The notes under the pieces: generated by a model | Told to the model about the DNA's origin: nothing | The model's database searches: none | The model's input: the letters and a program-made list of their open reading frames with translations, nothing else | Made by a program: the position numbers and the translations under genes | Shown here: piece after piece, positions 23,448-34,929 of the stretch | Position numbering within the stretch: the first letter of the stretch is position 1 | Layout of the letters: each line of letters opens with the position of its first letter | Source of the DNA: Paraglomus occultum | Lineage: Eukaryota > Glomeromycota > Glomeromycetes > Paraglomerales > Paraglomeraceae | Reading direction: 5' to 3' | Assembly (NCBI GenBank): GCA_910592205.1 | Contig: CAJVPJ010000121.1 | Coordinates: forward strand, 1-42,859 | DNA length: 42,859 nt

Positions 23448-25060
23448 GTATACATGTCTTAACATTGCTCTAATACATTTGTACATTTTGCGCTCAACTA
23501 CCAAAGATTCTTGAGATTGTAAAATTCATCGTGTCCTTTCAGTCTCAGTGAAGCGACGCTGTTTTTTGAGCGCCCGCAGCAGTTTTATTTCCGATTTTTT
23601 GAGAGATAAGTTGAGATGGGACATCATCCAGGGGGCGTGAATAGTGAGTTGTGGGGTTTACGCGTATTATTATATTGGTCACGGGCCAGAAATAATGTTA
23701 CGATGTGTCAGGTAACTTGGTTTAAGCACACGTCTTCAAAATTTTGGTAAAGTACTCCATTGGAAACTAATGTAGAGTAAACATGCTCTATAGTATATAT
23801 TTTATTGACATACAATAAAAGACTCGTTTCTGTTACTGTGCCAAGAATAACTTAAATGAATTTATCAATATTTTTGCAATTTGTTAGTGGGTTAGCATGG
23901 CATGGATAATCATTAGATCTAATCACATAAGAGAAGATACGCGTAAATTTTAAACAAGACTTTTGTGTAGAATAATGTATTCATGTTCCCATTATAAAAG
24001 CTTTTCTGTTACAAATCCCGTGGTCTTGATGTACTATAATTTTTTAGGCATTGTTGAACTCGGTCGAGTTGCAGGCTTACATCGCTCCCAACAGCTTTCA
24101 CATCACATCCCAAGACTTACCGAGGTTTTGCGCTGGGACCTAGCATGGGCCCCCTTCTTGGCTGTTTCTGCCAAAGACATGTTTGCAAACAAACAAGGAT
24201 AGAACACCTTGGGCTAATTGTAATTCAATGACAAAAGTTGCAGTTGTCTAGATTTACAAATGCTCAAAGATTTGAATTTTTTTATGTGATAATATAACTA
24301 CAATTTGTTTTAAATTTATAATAAACCCATATATATATAAATTCCCCATAACTAGTAAATCCTAATTTTAATTCAATGAACCCCCCAAAAAAATCTAATT
24401 GTAAGAGAATCCTGGTAGCTAAATATACATAAATACACTATAATAGATACAGAAAGGTTTACAATATAACCATAGAGACAATTCCTAATATTCAACCCAA
24501 CGTATGCGAGGACTTGCTACAAAGAGGGAGGCAAAAGAATTGAATAATAAGATGGATGGTTTGTTTTACATATTCAAACTGGTGAACAAACAAAATGCTA
24601 AAAAAAAACGCCAAAAGGATAGTGATCATCATGCAATTCATAAAGTAGAAGAACACGTCAAAGGGGAAAAGGAAACAAAAATAAAGATGAAAGAAGAAGA
24701 AATTGAGACGTATAAACAATGGTAAATGAAAAAGCTTTATACAAAATTACTATATATAAACACCTAATTGCTGTAAATGAAAACACGTCCCTGCTATTGT
24801 TGTATTTACTTTTGAAGAAAAACAAAAAAGAAACATGATGGTAATATGTATAAAAAAGAAAAAAGCACTGATGAAATTTTGTAAAACTACAAGAAAAGTA
24901 GAAAGATAACAAAAGGAAAGAAACCAACACAAAACATCATAATATTACCATCCCGAGAAAAAAAAAAGCGGAAACAATACTTGTGAATCTTCTTAATATG
25001 TTTAATCACCAAAACTTCCCAGTAATTTTATGCCATCTTTCGTAACCACATTATAAATCC
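23448..25060. other. Convergent intergenic region, no supported gene
   Basis: Lies between the 3' ends of the SANT/U-box and Grainyhead genes. A GC-richer patch at 24040-24200 is open for about 55 codons and a Lys/Glu-rich frame runs 24504-24725, but neither has family motifs or flanking exons. The rest is A/T-rich. Confidence 0.5.
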
Positions 25061-27374
25061 TTAAAATTTCAACGATAAAAGCACACCATCCTGCTCTACG
25101 GTATAGTCAATTTCCATGTCCTGTTCATCTTCAATCTGATGAATCAATTCATCGTCAACTCGCACATTAATCCCACGTTTAGTGTGTCGATGAACGCTTG
25201 AAACGGTTTGACCTTGTAAATCGAGCTTGTCAACAAGTTTGGCAATGAGGTCGGAAGCCGTCAATTGGTTAAGATAGATTGCACGGTAGACTGATTCATT
25301 GGGAAACTTGGCATAAATGCAAAGGACTGGATATAAAAATAAAAGGTGAGTAACAATTAATCAATTGCCTATGCAGTTGATTTTTCGACAACACTTTTTT
25401 TTTTCTTCACGCAAACTCACCAGCACGCTTCTTCCGTACAGGAATGTATGTTGGATCACAATCTAGAGCTTCCATGAAACTATCGGTTCCAACCGAAATT
25501 CGTCGTCGCTTGCCCAGATGCAAGGTCACCAATTCTCCGCCATCAGCGTCGGATTCTAAACTGTTGATCTGCTCTGCTAGATTTAGCACATCGCCATCAT
25601 CCGCTGCATCTGAATTACCCGTAATTTCATGGAACACTGTCACATTGGTAGGTTGTGCATACATCATCATCACTGGCGTCGTTTCTTGTGATTTGACTTT
25701 GAAACAAAAACAAACAGTAAGAATTTATGGTAAAAAGTGACCAAAAAAGAAAATTTTCAACGTTCCGTAAAATAGTACCTCTCATTTTATCACACATTTT
25801 GTCCAGGTGTTTCTGGTCATCCTTATATTTACGTTCCGCTCCTTTGTCCCTAAAGAGCTTAATCTTGGCAAACGATTTCTCTAGCGATTGTTCGCTTTCG
25901 CTCTTGGTTTCAACATGCACTCGAAGCGGAATGCCTTTGACACCCTTTATGCGCGAAAAGTCTGTCGACAAGCAGTTAAACTTCACCAGTATCTTTGCGG
26001 GTTTTTTACCGTTCCATTGGAATTGTACACGATCAAAGGACTTTGTCTCCACATTTCTTATGCCCGAAGATGCGGCCTTGTCTATTATTACACACATTGT
26101 ATGATTATTTAGTGTTGTGGGATAACAAAGAATCAACAATGTCATAAACAGATGGTAAATCTGTATGTACATACCAATATCAATAGCCCGAGCAGTTTTG
26201 GGTGACGCTTGCTGGCTCAGCCAGAAAGTCCAATATGATGACGCTACTTTGCGATGAGCTTCATCATGGAACATTACTTTGATAATCGTTGTAAAATCGG
26301 CATCGGTCTTTTCCTGATCTTGCAATATGACACAATAGTATTGACCTGATGTAAAAGAAGATTGCTTCAAGTCAGTATGCAACCGTTGGGGGGGGGGGAA
26401 GAGTCGAAAATCAAGAGCAAAGTTGGAGAATGTACCTTTATTGAGGTAAGTTATCGGTGTTTCATCAATGCGCTGGGCCGCAGCTGTGGGTGCTTCTAAA
26501 ACAACTTCGAATCGTAAATTCCTATTAAACGCGCAAATAGGGTGAGCGTCGGGTAAATTTGAGAATCGCACTCTCTGGAAACGTATGCCCTTCTTGCTTT
26601 CTCAATATCAAACTCTTTTCCGGCAAGTAAAATCTTGTTACTTACGAGCTAGGTTGATTGATGCTCGCCGGTGGAGATGGAATAGTAACAGGCTGAGGGT
26701 TATTCTGATAATTAGACGAAACTTCCTGTGGTGGCTGGGCATGATCCAATGGAGGCGAATGATGATACGTTGAATGGTGCTGAGAGATGTGATGCGACAT
26801 ATGATAATCGTTGTTGTTATTCCCGTTATTGAGGGAATTTATTGGACTGAGGGAAGGTATAGGACTGAGTGACGATTGAGAATTGACGGTTGGTAGGGGA
26901 TTGGACAACATTTGATTATGATTTATTATAGAATGGTTCGGATGCGGGTCATGAATGTCGTGTTTGTAAAGAGATTGATGGGGAGGGTGAGGTCTGCTTT
27001 TCGACGTAAACGGATAAATGGTAGGATTAGTTTACGAGCAACAAGATTCGAGCACTAGAGCACGGTCAATTATTTTTCAATTGGGCATAAAAGCGCTCCT
27101 TGATAATAAAGCATACTTACGGGTGCTGTTGATAGGTGCCAGGACCAAAGTGTGAATGCAGGCTCCCAAAGTTATTGGAATGCATATGTGAAGAAGCCAG
27201 GGGCAAAATCATGCTGCTAAATGCAAAGAAAGCATGGTTAAAATTAACGTTAGTCGTGTGTGGACCATAAATACGTGTAGTCTTTTGTTGTTGTTGTTCC
27301 CGTTGTTTTTACGGCTATTGGTTAGGACACCAACACATCAATGATAGCAAGCTTTACCTGTTGTCATAAGGCAT
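25061..27374 (-). CDS. Grainyhead/CP2-family transcription factor
   Basis: Eight exons, 5' to 3': 27358-27374, 27216-27... ending 27121 (27121-27216), 26646-26996, 26436-26572, 26175-26345, 25779-26081, 25421-25696, 25061-25326 (538 aa, phases closing). Residues 1-154 are a disordered His/Ser/Pro/Asn-rich region (HPNHSIINHN; NNGNNNNDYH). The CP2/Grainyhead DNA-binding domain follows at about 155-360: RFEVVLEAPTAAAQRIDETP, ITYLNKGQYYCVILQD, VMFHDEAHRK, YWTFWLSQQ, FDRVQFQWNGKKPAKILVKF, STDFSRIKGVKGIPLRVHVE. The C-terminus (about 452-538) is a ubiquitin-like dimerisation region (VLCIYAKFPNESVYRAIYL, DMEIDYTVEQDGVLLSLKF). Animal members control epidermal barrier genes; a Neurospora member has been linked to cell-wall remodelling and conidial separation, so a wall-related role is a fair guess. 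The short first coding exon (17 nt) carries only MPYDN plus two bases. Exon 3 has a NAGNAG acceptor (26993 or 26996). Confidence 0.92.
26388..26398 (+). repeat. G11 homopolymer inside a Grainyhead intron
   Basis: Eleven consecutive G on the plus strand, that is C11 in the transcript, in the 90-nt intron between exons 4 and 5. Unusual in this AT-rich sequence. Confidence 0.85.
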
Positions 27375-29364
27375 TTTTTTTATTGATCGTTGTGATAGGA
27401 AACCAAAGAGTAATGGTTGATTGCTTTGTCGTTACTGGCGCACAAGCGAGTACGCGAGAGTATAAATGTAGTCGTTAGAGCGAGTATTTTGTGTTAAACA
27501 AATAGTCGACGCGCGAGAATAAATTTTTTCTTGTAAAAATAAATGGAAGAATATTGTTGTAGTACAGTCGCAGTCGTTATAAAAGTCGTGTGAAACAGAA
27601 GTGAAGGCTCGCACACTTTCTGTCAAAAAGACAACCAGCTGAGAGCAAGACACACAAGGCGACGGGATCGATTTACAGACAAGTTTTTTGTGGGCAAGGC
27701 CTATTATTTATCAAATGAAATTTAGGGTATTGCAGGAAATACCCTCCCGCCTCATTCCGCGGTAACTCACCCAAAAAGTATACAATCTGCATGTGTTATT
27801 GTAAATTCATTAAATTTATTCAATATATTAATGTAATCTAATTTCAAAGGTTACATAATATAAAACCATAGAATCGTAAGAATCCTTATAGAAGGCCACA
27901 CAAAAAATGAGGGATGTGACACAGGTAACTCGATATGGCAGAATGGCCCATTAAAGTATATGCAAACTGCGTATATCGAAAAACGATGTATAAATTGATA
28001 GAATTGATATTGGGGGGTGGGGATGATATAATCATTTATTAATATTTTTTTGGTTGTTCTGAACAATGTGAAATAATCGACAAGGGTCAAATACAGGGTT
28101 TATTTAATCATTATACATCATCTTATAATAAAATTCCCATTGAATGAGGATACAATAAGGTTAATACGTAACACAATAACAGTCAATATCATTAATGGTG
28201 ATTTCATAGTCGAGTATATGCTACGAAATGTGTTAAAATATGTGCATCCGAGCTAGCCCATGCAAGTAATAACAATATAAAACACAAATTAATATTCTTT
28301 AGACGTTGTTCCATTGCTCGCCGTATTCGAGATTTCGCTGATACGTTCACAAACGTTCTTTTCCCTCCCTCACCCCTTTCGTGACTTCATCCGGGGCAAG
28401 TTTATGGCCATAACTATGTCATAATGACACTCCCCTTATATAGGATTAACGAAATAATATAACGATGTATTAGTAATGTGTATTTAATGTTTGATATTAA
28501 GGGCACGGTAATGGTAAGGAAAAAGTTATCATCCATTAATTATACCATATTGAACTTGAATACGTCTCCCGTTGATTGGTTGGAAGTCTACAGCTCTCCT
28601 TTAATATTTTTAATATAACAAAATTTGGTCATGGTGAACCTAAAATAAAAAAAGTATGGTGTACATTCGGTATGTTTTTGTAATGGAATGGTTGAAAGAA
28701 AGGGAAAAAGGGAGAAACAATTCCGACGCCGTCATCCATTCATCCTTTCCTATTAAACACATCTCAAACACTCACGCTCTACAAAATACAACATGTGCGT
28801 CATTTTAGTGTCTATCACTATGTATAATCTCTATTCTAAGCTGTTCGGTGTCACGATGTTTGTGGAGAGTCAAGAGTGGAAATTAGTATTGAGTCGACAA
28901 TAGCGAGGGTTTGTTTGGGACGAAATGCGCAAAAGTGTCTCAGAGTATGCACTTTGAATGCATTGTGCGTGTTTGCATACATATAAATTGTAGTCATCAA
29001 ACCTAGATTAGTGCATTTATTTGCATTCTTTTACAATGCAAATAAACACAGAGTCAACTTGCTACCAATCTGCATCCAGACCATTAACCCAATCTCATGT
29101 AAATGTCAACTCTTATCTACTCTAGTGAAACGAATAGGCAAGCGCCCCCTTCCCAATAATAATGAGGTTAACAGAAGAGGGTACGAAAAACAACGATGTT
29201 GCTCGATTAGGTTATGGGACGGGTAGTAAGTAGTCAAGCAGGGTCCAATACGATCAGCATAAATGAATTAGGTTATGTGTGGTAAGTAAACATGTGGTCG
29301 TAATAATACTGACAATAATAACTATAATCGTTATTAATATCCTTGATACTATTGTCCTTGCTAT

Positions 29365-29462
29365 TGTTATGGTTATGTTATGGTTATGGTTATGTTATGA
29401 TTATGTTATGTTATGATTATGATTATGTTATGTTATGTTATGTTATGTTATGTTATGTTATA
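29365..29462 (+). repeat. (TTATG)n tandem repeat with variant units
   Basis: TTATG units mixed with GGTTATG and GATTATG variants, then a nearly pure run of about eight TTATG copies to about 29460. Looks like expansion from an older imperfect array. Confidence 0.9.
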
Positions 29463-29540
29463 GTTACGTTATAAATGGTTAAGGTTGTAATTATAATTAT
29501 GGTTAGAATCTTATTGTCAAGGTCATTCGCATGGTTCTTC

Positions 29541-29588
29541 CGCATCGCATCGCATCGTCATAATTATTCGCATCGCATCACATCGTCA
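29541..29588 (+). repeat. (CGCAT)n repeat in two blocks
   Basis: CGCATCGCATCGCATCGTCAT (29541 onward) and a near-identical CGCATCGCATCACATCGTCAT about 28 bp further on. Confidence 0.85.
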
Positions 29589-31380
29589 TGGTTGTCGTCA
29601 TAAACGTTCTGGTGGTTCTTTGTATCGTTGTTTACAAATGGCCTTTGTCCAAGCGAGAACAGCAATATTAATCCGACACCAAAGTATGCACTGATATCAA
29701 ATGATAACATCAGTGGGATAACACATTAGACTCGATTAAGTAATGATAACAAGTTGATAATCTATTTTTTTTTCACACTAGACAACCCATTCAACTTTAT
29801 TTATTTCCATCGAGTCTATTTTTGTTCCCCTCCTGTTTCTTGTCTTATCCTGTTTATAATGCCCTCTATCCGGGTTTATTTTGGTATCTTTATTTATTCG
29901 CTGTCAACCACGCTCTCTTACTTCATAAGACGATCGTCCATTGAACGTTCGACAAATAGAACTACCCGTCCATATGCAAGCACAAGATAATGGTATGCAT
30001 TCATCTGAATATGTGAATTAGATATGCAGAGATTTACGATTATGCATTACTTTCCAAGTAAGTTTGTATCAATAAGTAAAGTCTATTGCAAAGCTGCAAC
30101 ATTTGTGTGGCACGCATGATTTGTTCTCTCAAATTTTTTACCCGCAAAATTTTTTTGTCCCTCGTCTCGTTATCTCCGCCTCTTCTCATTCTCTAAAATA
30201 CTGGCCTACCGTCTCCTTGACTGCATTGTACAACGTTCACAAGCTGGACTATCATTACGACTTGTTCCGTGAGCACGAAACTAAGCCTCATGCAGGTATA
30301 TGTACTTGGATTTGGCAAGTTAATAATAGGAGGAAGTTTAAGAGAGAATACGAGAAGAGTAAAGCGTCCACATGTAATGTAGAGCAGTGACAAACTGTGA
30401 AATTATGTCATATGTCATTCATATCATGTACGATGTTCATGCACATTAAATGGGGCATTCTCTGACCAATACAATTTCTGATCAATACGAAACTACTCGC
30501 TTGACCAATAATCTTGTGAATCGATCGTCGTTTTATATTCATTTCTATTCATGCACAGCTATTTGCGCACAATGAGGAAACTTTATGAGTCAAAGTAAGG
30601 GAATCAATCAAGTATAAAAGTGCATTTACTTGCATCGTTCTACTTAATGTGCTTCTTTATTATATACCCCCACATGTGCGGTCAGTGTTAAAGGCATAAC
30701 CAAATATGAACGCAATCGCATCTGGCGCAATTCCTCTCTCCCGTGATTAATAAATGTATACGGCTAGTTGATTATTAAACAATCAGATTAATAAAGCATT
30801 TATTAGTGTAACTTAGTAATAACAAATAGTTTCGGATTACTTATTAATAGCTTTATGTATTACGATTTTCTTTATTGGTTCTTTATTCTGTATTCTATCG
30901 TCATTCGAGGTAATAAAAGGAATAATGATATTGGTTACAGTTCTAAAGTGTTTCATGTCTATCTTTTATGGTCTGGGGGCTTTTTTTTTACGTCTGAATG
31001 AGAACCATTCCCCAACGTAAATATATGCTTCTATATTCAGTAATATACATTCAAAATCCATTGACTTGAAGATCTTCCGCATACTTTGCAGTTTGCTTGA
31101 ATGATCAGTAAAAGGGGCGTTTGTCGCTACTTTCGCTTATGCCCAATATTTTTAATAGATACTCTTTGATTTAAAGTCCTCTCAGTGTTACTAATTATTG
31201 TTTGTGTTTAGGACCCAGTTTTCAAAGGGGGTGGGAAAGCTTTGATTATTGGTTTTCGGATTTTTCAAGTAAGTTTCTTAGAGATGATTTTCCGCAGTGT
31301 TTTTTGAATCCCCAAAAAGGTAATGATAATAATAAGGTTGTAATCACAAAATTACTCGCTTATCATCTGACCTACTCTAT

Positions 31381-31446
31381 ATTATCCAATCAACAACGCT
31401 TATTCATACACATCTACTGTGTATTATCCAATCAGCAATGCTTATT
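31381..31446 (+). repeat. Direct repeat of a CCAAT-containing 24-mer
   Basis: ATTATCCAATCAACAACGCT (31381 on) and ATTATCCAATCAGCAATGCT (31423 on), start to start 42 bp; each unit is 24 bp with two differences. Both contain CCAATCA, the CCAAT-box core recognised by the HAP/NF-Y complex; binding is inference. Confidence 0.7.
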
Positions 31447-34400
31447 GTTATCGTCATCATATTTATTATTAGCATACACGCACCAACTATTTTTTTACAA
31501 TATCAATGCATAAAGAGAACCTATTCAGAATACATATCCGCACAATAGCTTCGCTTACAAACGACTCTAAAAATAATTCACTTTTCTCACAGATGTTCTC
31601 ATAACACATATATATTCTAGCAGCCTATCCGCGAAAGGTCATGCGCATGGTCACAAGCACGTAATTTTACTATTTGTGATCTACATCGACAAAGGATGCA
31701 CAAAAATCAGCCTACTCGTTGCACAATATATGTTGAAAGCATAGAATGGTTAGAATACACGGTAAAAGTAAAGTATAAAAAAAAAGCTTGGCTTTTTTAA
31801 CCGTTGGAGCAATGCATATTCTATAATGTATGCATTAGTCATACATATTATTATATCATAGTTGGCGAATAGAGAGAAAACTACATTTCTACAGGTAAAA
31901 AAAAATTAAATGTGTTACAAATTCTACGGATGACACGCTTACGTTGAGCGTTCTAGTCTGACTTTTCAATGTTTTGATCAAATTGCAAATTGTACATACA
32001 ATTAAATGTTTGTTGCAGGGAAAGGGTTGCTTTTGAGAGTAGGCCAAAAAGTGTTCGTAACAAATAACAAATTAGTGTGCATGTACCATAAATAGCTAAA
32101 CGAAACGACAATAATAAATATCCATACTGCCAAAATGGTAACGTATTAATGTTTATCCTCTCACCAACCTTATCTGACCCACACAAACCAGTTCTAGTCC
32201 TTACCCGACTCTTTATCCCTCTTTTCAGACAAACCCGATATGGCAGTTCGAGCTGTGAATCTTAAACTTGTAGCACAATATAAACAAAATGCTCGGCTTG
32301 CCCAATAACACGTCATGTGATTACTTGGCGTGAGCCATTAAATTATTGGGTAACGAAACCAAGACATTTATCCAAATTAGGGATAATATAGCAGAATTAG
32401 GAAAACGGTTGGGAAAAATAAAACGGCATCCAAACTCCGATGCAAAGTGTATTATTTTACCGTTTTACGTGTGGTTGCTCTCCAACCCCCCTCAATTCGT
32501 CCTGACCGAATGCTCAGCTGACAGAAATAAATATTTATTCAGTTTTCCTCTTCACATAAAACGTAACTCAAAAATATTTATAACTTTTTTTACACATGCT
32601 CTTTTACAAAACGTGGAATTTAGAAGTAATAAGAATCATGTTGACAAAACAAAGGAGGGGGTCAGCTGTTTATATTTGTTCTACACATAGAATCTTCCCC
32701 TATTACTATCGATCGATATCGCAGTTACGCGGCCCATTCAAACGACTACGTAGTTTGGGCAAAATGATTGTGTCTCTGGTGCTAAATAAAGCTGCCCTTT
32801 GTCTGCATAATTGTAGTATGAATCAAGTGATTGTTAATTAATTGTAACCTCACCAATCCACCCCCCGTGCGTTTATTCTCGTGTTCTTGTTTCCTCCCTC
32901 GTTTTTCTTTGTTTGTCCAATGACCATATCTGGGTGCTTACAAACTTCGTACTCTAATACTTTAAACAATCGTCTCTAATAAGGTTTTATTTCAATTGTG
33001 TGACGCAAAAGCGATCAGCCGCTATTAATTGTTACACTCGAGTATATCACATGTTATGTGTAGAGTATGACAACGCCCTGATCGATATCGATAAGGTTAC
33101 TTGGAAAAGGCGGAAATCGTAGTGATTACTTCATTAGCGTACGTAATCAAAGTGCTTATTGTTTCTATTAATTAAATCATCCTTTATACCATTTGCATCG
33201 TCGAGGGAGGCGAGAGACGATCGATTCAACAATCTAGATTGTAGTAAGCTTCTTTAAACCGTTTTCCTACAATGGGTCGCTAAATACTCATTATGGTCAT
33301 CATATCAGGGTTTTCGGTGTTTGATTGAGAAAAAAAGGGGGAAGGGGTGGAAAATGATCGAAACTATGAATTTGCGGTCGAGATAACGTTACCCGATCAG
33401 TCAACCTGATACATTACTTTTTATAAAGACAACGTCTTTATTGCGTAATCAAACATGCCGCAAATGATTTAACCTGTCCCAAATTTTGGTTTTGAGTACA
33501 ACAGTACCGAAACATTCGATAATTAATATTAATATGGCAGATCCCAAATGCTTTTTGCTCCCTTTGTAACAATTAATTTTACTGAATTGAGGCCTCTCAA
33601 GTACGAAGCGGGTGATGACTCATGCTCGAGTTTAATGTCAATAGTGTCGGAGATGAATTCTGTTAATATGGCAATAAATTACTGGGCGAAAGAAAGCCAA
33701 AGAAAGTCCTTTAAAAGAATATATTGGTCAATTAACTGTCGATAACAATAAACCGCAAAGCTTAAAACCTCAAACTTGATGGGACGTCGCCTGCCTGAAC
33801 AAATCAATCCGACCGCTTAATTGAAAGAAACAAAACCATTAATATGTAAACTATAGCATAAACCGTAGTTCTTATCTCTCCATTGTTCTGCCTGTCAATT
33901 AGATAGACCCTTTATTGCATGCCTCGACTTTTTTCCTAGTGACACAGTCGATTTGTTGATTCTCATTGTTAAATCATTTATGTTCGATCATCAGCAATTT
34001 CTGAAACGCTAATTAGCACAATTTCAGATTCACAATTACGAGGAAAAAAAAGTTTCGGCTTCTCTTATTATGCTATAACTATTGTAGCACTTGCAAGTGC
34101 GCCTTTGTGACGACCAGTGGAAAGCGCTGGCTGAAAATCTATTGCCAAGATTACATAATGAAACTTTTGTCAAAGTTCTGGCAAACTCAAAAAAGCCAAA
34201 CTGCCTAATATTAACAATTGTGCGTTGACGTTATAAATCATTTATTTGAGACAACATAACACTAAACGCCTTGCTTGTATACAACATACAAATTAAAATG
34301 GTCGGAATAAATACAAGAGGAATAAAAATTCCTTGTTATTGAAAACGACGAGGATTTTTTCATTTTAATTTTTCAACAACTATTCGAGGCGTGCGAGTAA

Positions 34401-34929
34401 TAAAAGCGGGCATGACTTTATATTTACAGTTCTTCAATCCTCATTTAACCAGTATAGCGAGTAGCCGCTATTCATTCCCTTCGTTTGGAATTGAATAAAC
34501 ATGTAAAGACGCGGGACGCTTATTTGACTAAATAAACGTTATTATGGGTAACAGATCGAAAGATTGAAGAAAAGGAATTATCGGTAGAACCAATCCCTGT
34601 ATTAATGTATCAGTATATTCGGTCTTGACCTGCTCTGCAAGAAAGTGTGTTTGATCCAGATAATCGTTTTAATGTTTTTAAATCCAATCCACCAGGGAAT
34701 AAATTTATTAAAAGGATAATGTATATTGGATCGTTTTACAACACGCAGTTAAAATTTACAAGACTATTCGCGTTGACATTGAGCCACCGAACTCTTTAGT
34801 TGATCTTTGAATAAAGCCACTTTGAAAAATAACGTAAGGATTACTGCAAACAAATAAGATACATGTACATGTAAGGCAACAACACGTTATGCGTCGAGAC
34901 TGATATCATGGTGGATAATTACGGTCTCA

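Larger units (their letters stand above)
27375..34929. other. Gene desert of about 7.5 kb 5' of the Grainyhead gene
   Basis: No protein, tRNA or rRNA recognised on either strand; open frames are short and without family motifs. Contains the Grainyhead promoter and leader (near 27375-27700), pentanucleotide tandem repeats at 29365-29588, duplicated CCAAT-containing segments at 31381-31446, and the 3' flank of the Mug113-like gene. It may hold distal regulatory DNA, non-coding transcripts or old repeats; the sequence alone does not decide. Confidence 0.55.

Noticed and set aside
24504-24725. Lys/Glu-rich 73-codon frame
   Set aside because: Composition follows from A-rich DNA; no motif, no flanking exon, convergent intergenic location.
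26388-26398. G-quadruplex
   Set aside because: One uninterrupted G11 run with no other nearby G-tracts; a simple homopolymer, possibly of uncertain length in the assembly.
29365-29588. CRISPR-like or telomeric array
   Set aside because: Units are 5 bp without spacers and the context is a eukaryotic chromosome interior; simple microsatellites explain it.
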